Source: CAWAHD01 sp963781785 (GTDB lineage: Bacteria > Planctomycetota > Planctomycetia > Isosphaerales > Isosphaeraceae). Taken from it: a stretch of DNA of 64,000 bases. The stretch's first letter is position 1. Each line of letters starts with the position of its first letter. A program made the translations under genes and the position numbers. The notes beneath the pieces were generated by a model, which had not been told where the DNA came from, searched no databases, and was given only the letters and a program-made list of their open reading frames with translations. The stretch covers positions 1-64,000 of the forward strand of contig CAWAHD010000005.1 of NCBI GenBank assembly GCA_963781785.1, read 5' to 3'. Below are positions 28,609 through 36,943 of the stretch, piece after piece.

Positions 28609-29568
28609 TCACTGGCGCTCTTGCCCGACACCGCCGTTGGCCGGGCGCTGGGCTTGGCGATCATCCATCGGACGGCGAGCCTTGCGGGCATTGGCGGGGC
28701 CTTCGACTTCCCGGCCGGGGTTGCGCTCGACCTTCCAGGGCTTACCGGGGTCAACGCCCTTGAACAGGCGGTCCTCAACCGGCAGATTTGCCTTGATATT
28801 GGACAGCCGGAAGTCCTGCTGGATCTTGCGGTCCGGTGAGATCAGCACGATCCGTGTGGGCAGAAGCCATGTCTTGTCCAGCGACAGCCAGGCCTCGCTG
28901 AAGACCTCTTTGTCTTCCGGGAGCAATGGCTGGAGCATCACCACGTAGCGCTTGGCGTCCTCACTGTGCAACATCATGGCGTAACGTCGCTTGGCGTCGC
29001 CCGCATTCATATTGAACAAAAACGGCAGAGGTCCCTCCTCGAGTGCCCGCTTTCTGACCTCCTTGTCCAGCGTGTACACGATGATCTGCTTCTTGGCGTA
29101 TCGGTAGTGCCAGATCTCCGCGCCGCTGCAAACAATCGTCTCGTAGGGAGGCGCGTCGATCTTGCCGGCCTTGGTCTTCACCGGAACGAGAGCTTTGTTG
29201 TTCGCGTTCTTGGGGTCAGGCGCGAGCTGCATCTTGACTTTCCGGTAGTCAAGAAAGGCAAAGTGGGGGGCTCGAAACGCCGCGTGCCCGATGTAGTGCT
29301 CCTCGTCGCCCCAGGCTGCATCCTTGTCGATGCGCTCGATCGAGACCTCGAGCGACTTCAATTCGGCGCTCTTGGCCGCCCACTGCTGGAGGAGCGCTTC
29401 CATGCGCCGGGCGTCCGGTCGGGGCGCGGTCTGGGCTCGCTGTGCTGCGACTCGAGGATTTCCAGCCCCGGCTTGCCCGGGACCGCGCTCTTGCGCAACG
29501 GCCAGTGCACAGCCCATCGACATCAAAGCGACCACCGGAACGATCACAATCGTCTGTGTTCGTGGCAT
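28609..29568 (-). CDS. Secreted LolA-like planctomycete protein (TIGR03009-like)
   Basis: 319 residues with a signal peptide ending ALAVAQ. The core is a run of amphipathic strands that wraps like LolA-type lipid carriers: AAFRAPHFAFLDYRKVKMQL, CSGAEIWHYRYAKKQIIVYT, YVVMLQPLLPEDK, KTWLLPTRIVLISPD, RLSNIKANLPVEDRLF. It matches from memory the planctomycete-restricted family TIGR03009. The tail is proline- and charge-rich. Function unknown, possibly periplasmic lipid handling. Its start lies 28 bp from a heptanucleotide array. Confidence 0.7.
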   Translation of the reverse strand: MPRTQTIVIVPVVALMSMGCALAVAQERGPGQAGAGNPRVAAQRAQTAPRPDARRMEALLQQWAAKSAELKSLEVSIERIDKDAAWGDEEHYIGHAAFRAPHFAFLDYRKVKMQLAPDPKNANNKALVPVKTKAGKIDAPPYETIVCSGAEIWHYRYAKKQIIVYTLDKEVRKRALEEGPLPFLFNMNAGDAKRRYAMMLHSEDAKRYVVMLQPLLPEDKEVFSEAWLSLDKTWLLPTRIVLISPDRKIQQDFRLSNIKANLPVEDRLFKGVDPGKPWKVERNPGREVEGPANARKARRPMDDRQAQRPANGGVGQERQ

Positions 29569-29596
29569 GGGCGATCGCCCTCCGCTGCACTAAAGA

Positions 29597-29651
29597 ATGA
29601 AGGATGAAGGATGTAGGATGAAGGATGAAGGATGAAGGATGAAGGATGAAG
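29597..29651. repeat. Heptanucleotide array (ATGAAGG), about 8 units, without a gene
   Basis: Seven complete units and one partial unit of ATGAAGG, one of them varied to ATGTAGG. The same unit occurs at 34657-34759 and, inverted, at 35135-35165. Here no four-helix-bundle gene follows, so it may be an empty or decayed site. Confidence 0.85.
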
Positions 29652-30269
29652 CAGACCTGGCGCCTTCCGTCTTCACCTTTTCCATGACTTGGTGTCTAAA
29701 GAGGCGCGGAACCTACCATAGATCGGATTTTGCTACCAGTGCAGCCCGAGTCCCCGGGCGACCACGAGCTTGCCAACCCAATCGAGGTCGCCATCCGAAC
29801 TCCTGGCGCATCAAGCGAGAAGCGCTGATCAGATTGCGGGCAAAACCGCCTCTGAATATTGCACCTCATTCCAGATTAGGTTTATCAGCCGGGCTCCTGA
29901 CATCACTCCGCCGGCGTTGCGTTTGCCAGAACTTCCGAGGGGCGGGCGACTTCGGGGATTTTTCGGGGCGGTGGCATCGATCTTGCTGCACTTGCTTGTG
30001 TTGGTGAGTTCCTTCGAACATGGCGTCTTGTGCCGGTTGCTCAAACGTCAAAGCCGACGAGAGCGAGGTTTGGTCATGCGACCCGAGCCGATTCGTGAGA
30101 TTGCTCCGCCGTTGTGGACACTTCCGTTAATCTCGAGCACGCTGCGTGGTCCGCGCCGCGAGACTTGACGGCTGCGGCTGCTCGATTAACATAACGGTAA
30201 CGGCTTCACCCGAGTGGGGCGGGCATCACCCTACGGCCGAGCCGCGGTACCTGGGGCTGGATCCCTGGC
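29652..30269. other. Intergenic region with a possible short membrane-protein remnant
   Basis: No firm gene. A plus-strand reading at 29770-30168 contains RGGRLRGFFGAVASILLHLL, a single hydrophobic helix after a basic stretch, as in N-termini of TonB-like proteins. It continues into low-quality sequence, so I do not call it a gene. The promoter of the MEMO-family gene should lie near the right end. Confidence 0.35.
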
Positions 30270-31553
30270 ATGTCGTCACTCGAGCGCCCGAAGCTCCGGC
30301 CGGTGCAGCCTCGGAGGATCGAGCACCAAGGGCAACCCTTCGTCTTGCTCCAGGATTTGACGGGAGCATTGACCGAGCCGGTGTTGATCCCGTTCGACGG
30401 TTTCAACCACATCGTCCGGCATTTTGACGGTCAGTCGACGATCAGCGAGATCCAGGGCCGGATCTTGCGATCGACGGGTCTATTTCTGGCGCTCGAGGAG
30501 CTGCACGGCTTGGTGCGGCGTCTCGATCAAGCCATGGTGATCGAAGGCCCGACATTCGAGGCCTTCCACCGATCGTATCGGGAATCGGGCCGGCGGCCGG
30601 CCGCGCTGGCGGGGCGATCCTACGCGGCGACGGTGAAGGCGCTCAAGGCTCAGCTCGAGCAATATTTCGTGGATCAAAGCGGTGCGGGAGCGCCGGTGGC
30701 GGCGACCGGGCAGGACCACACCGCGTTTCGCGGGGTCTTGAGCCCACATATTGACTTTCAACGCGGCGGGCCGGTCTACACCTGGGCCTACAGGCAGCTC
30801 GTTGAGCAGTCGAGCGCGGATACGTTTGTCGTCCTTGGCGTTGCTCACCAGTACTGCCGGCGCCGATTCGCGCTCACGTTCAAGGACTTCGAGACGCCGC
30901 TCGGGGTGGCGACGACCGATCGCAGCTACGTCGATCGGATCGCCTCGCTGGCTGGACGAGACCTGTTCGACGACGAGCTTTCGCACCGCACCGAGCACTC
31001 GATCGAATTCCAGGTGGTGTTCTTGCAATATGTACTAGGAGGCAAGCGCGATTTTTCAATCGTGCCGATTCTGGTCGGGTCGTTTCATGACCTGATGGAA
31101 GGCGGCGTCGACCCGATCGACGACCGTGAAGTGGGCCGATTCGTTCAGGCTTTGCGGGCCGCCGAGTCGGCGAGCGGTAAACGGGTTGCCTATATCGGAG
31201 GGATTGACCTGTGCCATGTGGGCCCGGAATTCGGCGACCCGTCGCCGGTGGATCCCCGCCTTCAAGAGCAAGTTCGCCTCTTCGACGGCGCGATGCTGGA
31301 TCGGGCGGCGGCCGGGGATGCCGCCGGCTGGTTCCGGACGGCTGCGAACGTGGGCAACCGCTGGCGGGTCTGCGGCCTTGCCGCGACCTATACGATGTTG
31401 CAGACAATCGGGCCGGTCCAGGGTCGCCTGCTCAATTACAAGCAGGCCATTGACGATCGCCGGACCTGCTGTGTGAGCTTCGCAAGTATGGTCTTTCACG
31501 CTCCCGCGCCGCCTCTGACCCTGGCCCACGCCGATGCTAGAGCCCACGTCTGA
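30270..31553 (+). CDS. MEMO-family protein with N-terminal PqqD-like domain
   Basis: 427 residues. The N-terminal 110 residues look like a PqqD-type winged helix (HFDGQSTISEIQGRILRSTG ... LVRRLDQAMVIEG). Residues 150-420 are the MEMO / AmmeMemoRadiSam protein B fold: GVLSPHIDFQRGG, VVLGVAHQY, HRTEHSIEFQVVFLQYVLGG, IVPILVGSF, YIGGIDLCHVG. The conserved His/Cys set of this metal-binding family is present (PHIDF, EHSIEFQ, DLCHVG). The family partners with radical SAM and AMMECR1 proteins in many bacteria; neither is nearby. It overlaps the following hydrolase gene by 20 bases, so they are co-expressed. Confidence 0.85.
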   Translation: MSSLERPKLRPVQPRRIEHQGQPFVLLQDLTGALTEPVLIPFDGFNHIVRHFDGQSTISEIQGRILRSTGLFLALEELHGLVRRLDQAMVIEGPTFEAFHRSYRESGRRPAALAGRSYAATVKALKAQLEQYFVDQSGAGAPVAATGQDHTAFRGVLSPHIDFQRGGPVYTWAYRQLVEQSSADTFVVLGVAHQYCRRRFALTFKDFETPLGVATTDRSYVDRIASLAGRDLFDDELSHRTEHSIEFQVVFLQYVLGGKRDFSIVPILVGSFHDLMEGGVDPIDDREVGRFVQALRAAESASGKRVAYIGGIDLCHVGPEFGDPSPVDPRLQEQVRLFDGAMLDRAAAGDAAGWFRTAANVGNRWRVCGLAATYTMLQTIGPVQGRLLNYKQAIDDRRTCCVSFASMVFHAPAPPLTLAHADARAHV

Positions 31554-32536
31554 TGCTCCCGCGGCACCGCCCGCCGGCGGTCCCGTCGCATCTCGGCCCC
31601 CGTGCCCTGCCCCGGCTTCCCTTGTCGAACAAGCCGCCCGCTACGACGCGGCCGCCCACGTCGAGCGCTTTGACGGACCGCGCTACAAGCTGACCTACCG
31701 GACCCTGGGTCACGGACCCCCGCTCTTTGTCAGCCCGGGGATCGCCTCCACGTACCAGATTTACGGTCTGTTCCTCAACCTGCTCTCCGCCCGGTTCCGC
31801 ACCATCATCTACGATTATCCCGGCGAACATCCCGACGACGGCGCCTCGCTCCCTGGCATCACGCACGAAAACCTCGTCGACGACCTGTTTGCACTGATCG
31901 ACCACCTCAATGTCGGCAGAGCCTACTTGCTCGGGCTTTCCTTCGGTTCCACCGTCACCCTGGCGGCGCTCCATCGCGAGCCGCGGCGATTTCCCCGCGC
32001 CGCGGTCCAAGGTGCCTTCGCGCACCGCAGCTTCTCGCTGGCCGAAAAATGGGCGCTCCGGCTGGGCCGGTTGTTCCCCGGCACCGTCTCGCGCCTGCCT
32101 TTCCAGAAAAAGGTCCTCACGTACAACGCCAAGATCGAGTTTCCCGCCATCCTGGAAGACCGCTGGCAGTTCTTCCTGGAAAAGAATGGCGAAACGCCGA
32201 TCCGGTCGCTCGCTCACCGGGTCGATCTTTTGACCCGGCTCGATCTCAGGCCGGTCTTGCCCGAGATCCCGACCGAGGTCTTGCTGATCCAGGGGAATGA
32301 AGATCGAATCGTGTTGCGCCGCGAATTTCGAACAGCTCGAGGCCGGGATGCCGCACGCCAAGGGAGTGATCCTTCCCACGGTCGGCCATTTCCCCCAAGT
32401 GACGCACGCCGAAGTCCTGGCAAGCCTGATCGGCGATTGGCTGATCCCCTGTGCTCCGGAAGGGTGTCCCGAAGAGCAACGCGGCCGATCGGATTGCCAC
32501 GGAGAGGGACTGGCGTCGCCAGTGAGGTCGGAATGA
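31534..32536 (+). CDS. Alpha/beta hydrolase, one frame break
   Basis: About 334 residues if the break near 32320 is healed (CGCCGCG for an expected CGCCGCGCG). The first frame carries LFVSPGIASTYQIYGLFLNL, YDYPGEHPDDG, the nucleophile elbow GLSFGST (Ser) and VLLIQGNEDRIVL with the acid Asp. The second frame supplies the histidine in VILPTVGHFPQVTHAEV and the C-terminus. All catalytic residues are therefore present across the break. Coupled to the MEMO-family gene. Substrate unknown. Confidence 0.8.
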
Positions 32537-32795
32537 TGCGATTGCACGACCGGTTCCGGCGTCGGCCGCCTACCGGCCGTTTCGCGGCTACCCAGGCCGC
32601 AAACTCGGGGGTATACTGGTGCTTGGGCGCTGGCGTGATGAAGAATTCGATTAGCTGGTCGCCCGGGACCACCCCCCCCCGAACCCTGCCTTCACAAGGG
32701 GGGAAATGCACAACCAAATCGGGGTGATCGCCCGGCTCGCAATCGCTCATTTCCTCTTGTGCTCTCATGGGACCTCGCCCAGTGGAAAGAAGAGC

Positions 32796-34652
32796 ATGAC
32801 GTCCGTCGGCATCCAGCTTGTCCTGTTGAGTGCGCTTCAGATCGGCAGCGCGTCGCCGGCGTCGAGCGGGATGAACTCGCCGGTGTCCTGGTCGACGGAT
32901 TCGCAGTGGCTGGGCTACACAGTCGTATCGGAGATTGACGGGCAGGGGCTCTCCCCGACTTGGCTGTTCGACACGTCCCGGGAGGGGACCCATGGCGAAG
33001 TGCCCCGAGACAACGATCGCCCGGCAGGTCCGCGATCGTTCATCTATCGAATCTGGGCGACGCACCACGCTGAGCGCTCGTCGGTCTTGATCGAGGAATC
33101 ACGATTGCCGCTCTCGGCTCCGTCGTGGAGTCCGCGCGGCAAGGCGATCGCGTTCGCGCGGTTGGTCACGCGATCGCGCGGTCCACAAGGATCCGCCGAG
33201 TGGGGCAGCCTCGAAGTCGTCGTCCAGACCGCGCTCGACCTCAAGAAGGTCGTCTGGTCTTCGCCCTTTTTCGAGCTCGATAGAGAGGCCCGGGCTCTGA
33301 TGCCGCACCTGAGGTGTTCGTGGAGCGCCGATGGGGCGTACCTGGCGGTCCCCGTGCCGGCACCTGAGCCCGCGGTGGTGCTCGTCGAGATCAGGACGAA
33401 ACGGCGTGTGCATTCCATCAATAATGCGGTTCTGCCGGTCTGGGCTCCAGACGGCCCGAAGTGTGCCTACATCCGCCGTGAGGGAGGCAGCGAGACGGTC
33501 GAGCTCTTGGAGCGGCGGGGTCTTGCCTTCAGCGAGCCTCGGCCGCTCTTGGTCTCGGGCACTCCCCGGGCAGCCCCGTTCTGGAGCGCAGACGGCCGGT
33601 CGCTGATCCTGGTCATGGGAAAATCTGACTCGAGGGGCTTGGAGCTCGAGCTCACGCGCTGGCCGCTCGACAACCACGGAGCGACGCGCTTGATCAGCTT
33701 GGTGCCGGAGGGAAGGCGGCTGATGACCAAGCTGCGGAGCGTCACGATTGATTTCAATCGAGAGGTAGAGCGGTGCTTTTTCTCGCTGGACCTCGAAGGG
33801 CGTGACTTTGAGCTGGTCTCGTGCGCGCCCCAGGATCATGAGATTCAGCCGCGGTATCACCCGCTCGACGCCAGCCAGCGGATCGGGGCCCTGGCGATTT
33901 CTCCCGACTCCCGATGGGTGACAATGCGATTTGGCGGTCCAGATGACCTTTCGCCGCCCGCCGTGTTCGACACCGAGACCGAGCGGACCGTGCTCTTGGT
34001 CCCTGATGAGGCATGCCGGAAGCAATGGCTGACCCGGCTCGTCATCGCGGCCACGCGATTACTTGCCGGCGCGCTTCCTCCGGCTTCGATTGACGGACAA
34101 GCCGCCCGGCGCCCCAGCCTCCTGCCCCTTCCCGGCGAGATCGCGGCGCTGGGAATGGTGATCCCGCGTCTCGATCGGCTCGCCAGGCACGGATCGTCGC
34201 TCTGTCGCACGACCTCGGAACGGACGGAGCTCGGTGTCGAGGCGGCTGAGGGCGCTGCGGATCTGGAGGCGCGGCTTTTCTTCGACTTTCTCCACGCCCG
34301 CTTCCGTGACGCCGAGTCGGACTTGGATGCGCTCGAGCCGCAGATTACCTCTCCCGAGGATCGCCTGGCGCTCCTGTCGCTGCGCGCGCAAATCCTGTGG
34401 GTGCAAGGCCAGCGTGATCGAGCGCGCTCCGTCATCGACTATCTCCTCAATGTCGAAGGGACGAGCACCGAGCGGATCGAAGAGACACCGCTGGGCCCGG
34501 TCGTCACCAAGGAGCTCAGCCCCTCACAGGCGTGGGCTCGTTACCTGTCGATCCAGGCCGCCGAGCCGCCTGCGCCCACCCAGCGCAGGCCGCGATCCGT
34601 TCAGCGGCCCCGTCGACCTGATGCCCAAAAATCCGTTTGCGCTCAAGGATGA
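32796..34652 (+). CDS. Secreted TolB-like WD40/PD40 beta-propeller protein
   Basis: About 618 residues. Signal peptide MTSVGIQLVLLSALQIGSAS, with GGAAAG-type purine-rich sequence before the ATG at 32796. Repeated PD40/TolB-type blades: VSWSTDSQWLGYTV, APSWSPRGKAIAFARLV, RCSWSADGAYLAVPVP, VLPVWAPDGPKCAYIRR, APFWSADGRSLILVM, ALAISPDSRWVTMRFG. The C-terminal 200 residues are helical with TPR-like pairs (FFDFLHARFRDAESDLDALE, ALLSLRAQILWVQGQRDRAR). Probably a periplasmic scaffold; no enzyme motif seen. Confidence 0.75.
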   Translation: MTSVGIQLVLLSALQIGSASPASSGMNSPVSWSTDSQWLGYTVVSEIDGQGLSPTWLFDTSREGTHGEVPRDNDRPAGPRSFIYRIWATHHAERSSVLIEESRLPLSAPSWSPRGKAIAFARLVTRSRGPQGSAEWGSLEVVVQTALDLKKVVWSSPFFELDREARALMPHLRCSWSADGAYLAVPVPAPEPAVVLVEIRTKRRVHSINNAVLPVWAPDGPKCAYIRREGGSETVELLERRGLAFSEPRPLLVSGTPRAAPFWSADGRSLILVMGKSDSRGLELELTRWPLDNHGATRLISLVPEGRRLMTKLRSVTIDFNREVERCFFSLDLEGRDFELVSCAPQDHEIQPRYHPLDASQRIGALAISPDSRWVTMRFGGPDDLSPPAVFDTETERTVLLVPDEACRKQWLTRLVIAATRLLAGALPPASIDGQAARRPSLLPLPGEIAALGMVIPRLDRLARHGSSLCRTTSERTELGVEAAEGAADLEARLFFDFLHARFRDAESDLDALEPQITSPEDRLALLSLRAQILWVQGQRDRARSVIDYLLNVEGTSTERIEETPLGPVVTKELSPSQAWARYLSIQAAEPPAPTQRRPRSVQRPRRPDAQKSVCAQG

Positions 34653-34656
34653 GCGC

Positions 34657-34759
34657 TGAAGGATGGAGGATGAAGGATAAAGGATGAAGGATGAAGGATG
34701 AAGGATGAAGGATGAAGGATGAAGGATGAAGGATGAAGGATGAAGGATGAAGGATGAAG
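34657..34759. repeat. Heptanucleotide array (ATGAAGG), about 15 units
   Basis: Nearly perfect tandem ATGAAGG units begin five bases after the TolB-like gene. The last unit supplies the ATG of the four-helix-bundle gene at 34747. Within the array every unit offers a start reading M-K-D-E-G-stop, and AAGG sits just upstream of each ATG, so the array is a ladder of ribosome-site/start pairs. Copy-number changes (7 bp each) leave the last start unaffected but alter the leader. Confidence 0.9.
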
Positions 34760-35124
34760 AAACTGAAAAAGCGCTCGATCTCAAAACGCGAACGAAGGCG
34801 TTCGCGCTGCGCGTGATCCGCCTGTACACGGCGTTGCCGCAGACCACTGAGGCGCACGTACTGGGCAGGCAATTGTTACGATCGGGTACCTCGGCGGGAG
34901 CGCACTACCGAGAGGCCGTCCGGAGTCGGTCGGACGCCGAGTTCATCAGTAAGCTCGAGGGAGCTTTGCAAGAACTCGACGAGGCGGGGTACTGGATGGA
35001 ACTGGTCTGTGAAAGCGGCATCATGAAGTGCGAGCGACTTTCCGACCTTCAACTCGAAACAAACGAACTGATCGCCATCCTCACGACGTGCGTAAAAAAC
35101 GCGAACAAACGGCGAGACGGGTGA
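34747..35124 (+). CDS. Four-helix-bundle protein (23S rRNA-IVP / S23 family)
   Basis: 125 residues. The pattern of the S23/IVP family is clear: TKAFALRVIRLYTALPQTTE, LGRQLLRSGTSAGAHYREAV, AEFISKLEGALQELDEAGYW, then LQLETNELIAILTTCVKNAN. Such proteins are encoded in intervening sequences of 23S rRNA genes and in many isolated genomic sites; the Avd accessory protein of retroelement systems has the same fold (family knowledge). The ATG lies inside the final heptamer unit. The gene is bracketed by inverted heptamer arrays (34657-34759 and 35135-35165). Function unknown, probably nucleic-acid binding. Confidence 0.9.
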   Translation: MKDEETEKALDLKTRTKAFALRVIRLYTALPQTTEAHVLGRQLLRSGTSAGAHYREAVRSRSDAEFISKLEGALQELDEAGYWMELVCESGIMKCERLSDLQLETNELIAILTTCVKNANKRRDG

Positions 35125-35134
35125 AGCGATCCGG

Positions 35135-35165
35135 TTCATCCTTCATCCTTCATCCTTCATCCTTT
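35135..35165. repeat. Inverted heptanucleotide array (CCTTCAT), about 4 units
   Basis: TTCATCC repeated four times, the reverse complement of the array at 34657-34759, placed 11 bp after the four-helix-bundle stop codon and next to the end of the convergent M28 peptidase gene. Confidence 0.85.
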
Positions 35166-35167
35166 GA

Positions 35168-36398
35168 CTAGATCACTGTGAACAGGACGATCCGGGCGGC
35201 CTGGATCACGCGTGATCGTTCGTCGGGCGTAATCGCGCCTCGCTCCACGATGCCCTTGAGCAACGCCAGCGTGTTGTTGATGAGGAAGAGCTGCGGTCCG
35301 CCGATCTTGAGCTGATCGCTGTTCTTCGCCAGGATCTTCATCACGTCGCGGATGGTGACGGCCTCGGCGAAGGGATGATCCGGTACGGATCGCCAGCGAG
35401 GTACCTCCGGTGCCCGGGTGGCCTCGACCACGACCTGGTGGATCATCCTGCTGATGGCGGTCAGCTTGGGGTAGTCAAGGGTCTCCGGCGTGTCGTCGGG
35501 CGTGTGGTAACGTGGGTTCTCACCGGTCGTGAAGAACAGGAATGGGATGCTGCGGGTGCGAAACGGGCCGTAATCGCTGCGATTCAAGACCAGCAGATCC
35601 GCACCCAGGAGCCCGACCAGAAGCGGCTGGCCCCGTGCACCTTTCTCGATCCAGGGCCGCAACTCGGGTGCGTGTTCGGTCCCGATGACGAACACGTGTT
35701 TAGGACAGACACCACCCAGCGACCGAGCGATCATGTCGGCCGTGACGAAGAGGACAATCCTGTCGAGCGGCTCGGGCGGATGCGCGACGAAATAGCGGGA
35801 GCCGAACAGGCCGATCTCCTCGAGGTCGAACCCCACGAACATGATGCTGCGACGTGGGGGCTCCGGGGATTGAACGAGGGTCCGCGCGACTTCCAGCATC
35901 ATGGCCACGCCCGACGCGTTGTCGTCGGCTCCCGGGTAGAGCTTGCCGCGCCGGATCCCCAGGTGGTCGAAGTGGGCCGACACGATCACCCATTGGTCGC
36001 GGAGGATCGGGTCCGATCCCCTGAGCCGCGCCGACATTCCTGCCCTGGATGGTGCCCGGCTCCTTGCCCGGGATTGGTTGGAGGAATTGACCGTCGAACA
36101 ACGGCTCGAGCTTGAGGCCGCGGAACTGGTCGACCAGGTAGGACGCCGCCTTCTGGGCCCCCTCCCCGCTCCTGCCGGCGAATTCCGGAGCGGCCAGGCG
36201 CTCGACGATCTGGCGCAGCTTCGCCTCGTCGGGAAGCGAAGGCGATTGCGACCATGCAGGAGGCACAAAACCCGAGCCGAGCAACGTTAGCAGAACGGCC
36301 AGGCGCGCCCGTAGCGTGGCCGGCAGGGATGACCTGATCGATGCCTTCGTCCCATGCGAATCAGGCGGCTGTTTTTTCCGAAACCGTGCGTCCCTCAT
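35168..36398 (-). CDS. M28-family metallopeptidase, secreted, one frame break
   Basis: About 410 residues once the break near 36026 is healed (GCGG read where GCGCGG is expected). The N-terminal frame begins at 36398 and has a signal segment LLTLLGSGFVPPAWSQ, then RLAAPEFAGRSGEGAQKAAS. The C-terminal frame carries the di-zinc ligands of M28: HFDHLG, GADDNASG (Asp), DLEEIGLFGSRYF (Glu), and YHTPDDTPE (His). Probably an aminopeptidase acting outside the cytoplasm. It ends only a few bases from the inverted heptamer array. Confidence 0.85.
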
Positions 36399-36506
36399 GA
36401 TTGGTCCCTTCCTTGCTGAAGAAGTTTCGGAATTGGCGGCGCACCGGCCAATCGTGTGGCATATTGACCACGGTTTGGGAACAGGTTCCCTACACGGAGG
36501 TGTATT

Positions 36507-36848
36507 GTGCCCCGCTCCTCATGGCTCAAATCCCTGGCCTTCGCCGTGATTCTCCTCGCGTTCGGCGGGAGCAAGCCGGCCCAGGCGCAGGACTGGACCG
36601 ATTATCTCCATTGGCCGTATGTTCCGCCTCAAGTTCCGGGGAACGGATTTGAGTATAACGGACTTTACGACGGCTGGTATCGCTATCCTCGTGAACAGCG
36701 GATCGTTCCGCAGATTCAGGGTCCGTACTACCGCAACGAGTACGGGGGCTACCGCGTTTTCGGTATCTTCCGCCACCCGCACGGCTGGCACGACTGGAAC
36801 AAGAAGGGCTGGTACCGGGGTAATCACTTTACCCTGGATGTTTTCTGA
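36507..36848 (+). CDS. Small secreted planctomycete protein
   Basis: 113 residues from a GTG start with GGAGG at 36496-36500. Signal peptide LAFAVILLAFGGSKPAQAQ. The mature part is aromatic-rich and highly patterned: WPYVPPQVPGNGFEYNGLYD, RYPREQRIVPQIQGPYYRNE, HPHGWHDWNKKGWYRGNHFT. I recognise this as a recurrent small planctomycete secreted protein but know of no function. Confidence 0.7.
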   Translation: MPRSSWLKSLAFAVILLAFGGSKPAQAQDWTDYLHWPYVPPQVPGNGFEYNGLYDGWYRYPREQRIVPQIQGPYYRNEYGGYRVFGIFRHPHGWHDWNKKGWYRGNHFTLDVF

Positions 36849-36896
36849 GCCCTACCGAGAGACTCGCCGATCCACTCCCTGTGTGATCGCGCCAGC

Positions 36897-36932
36897 GGCC
36901 CCGGCAATCCTCGCAAGAAGATTGCCGGGGCC
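36897..36932. terminator. Bidirectional terminator hairpin
   Basis: Perfect 13-bp stem GGCCCCGGCAATC (36897-36909) / GATTGCCGGGGCC (36920-36932) with a 10-base loop. It sits between the convergent ends of the small secreted protein gene and the M20 peptidase gene. Confidence 0.8.
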
Positions 36933-36943
36933 TCGTCGTGCGC

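Noticed and set aside
29639..30007. ORF starting within the heptamer array at 29.6 kb
   Set aside because: Composition is Arg/Cys-rich and unlike any protein, it overlaps equally good readings in other frames, and its ATG is only the repeat unit.
34657..34759. Heptamer array as a CRISPR or coding repeat
   Set aside because: The unit is 7 bp without spacers. The long minus-strand reading through it (ILHPSSF repeats) is a consequence of 7-bp periodicity with no stop.
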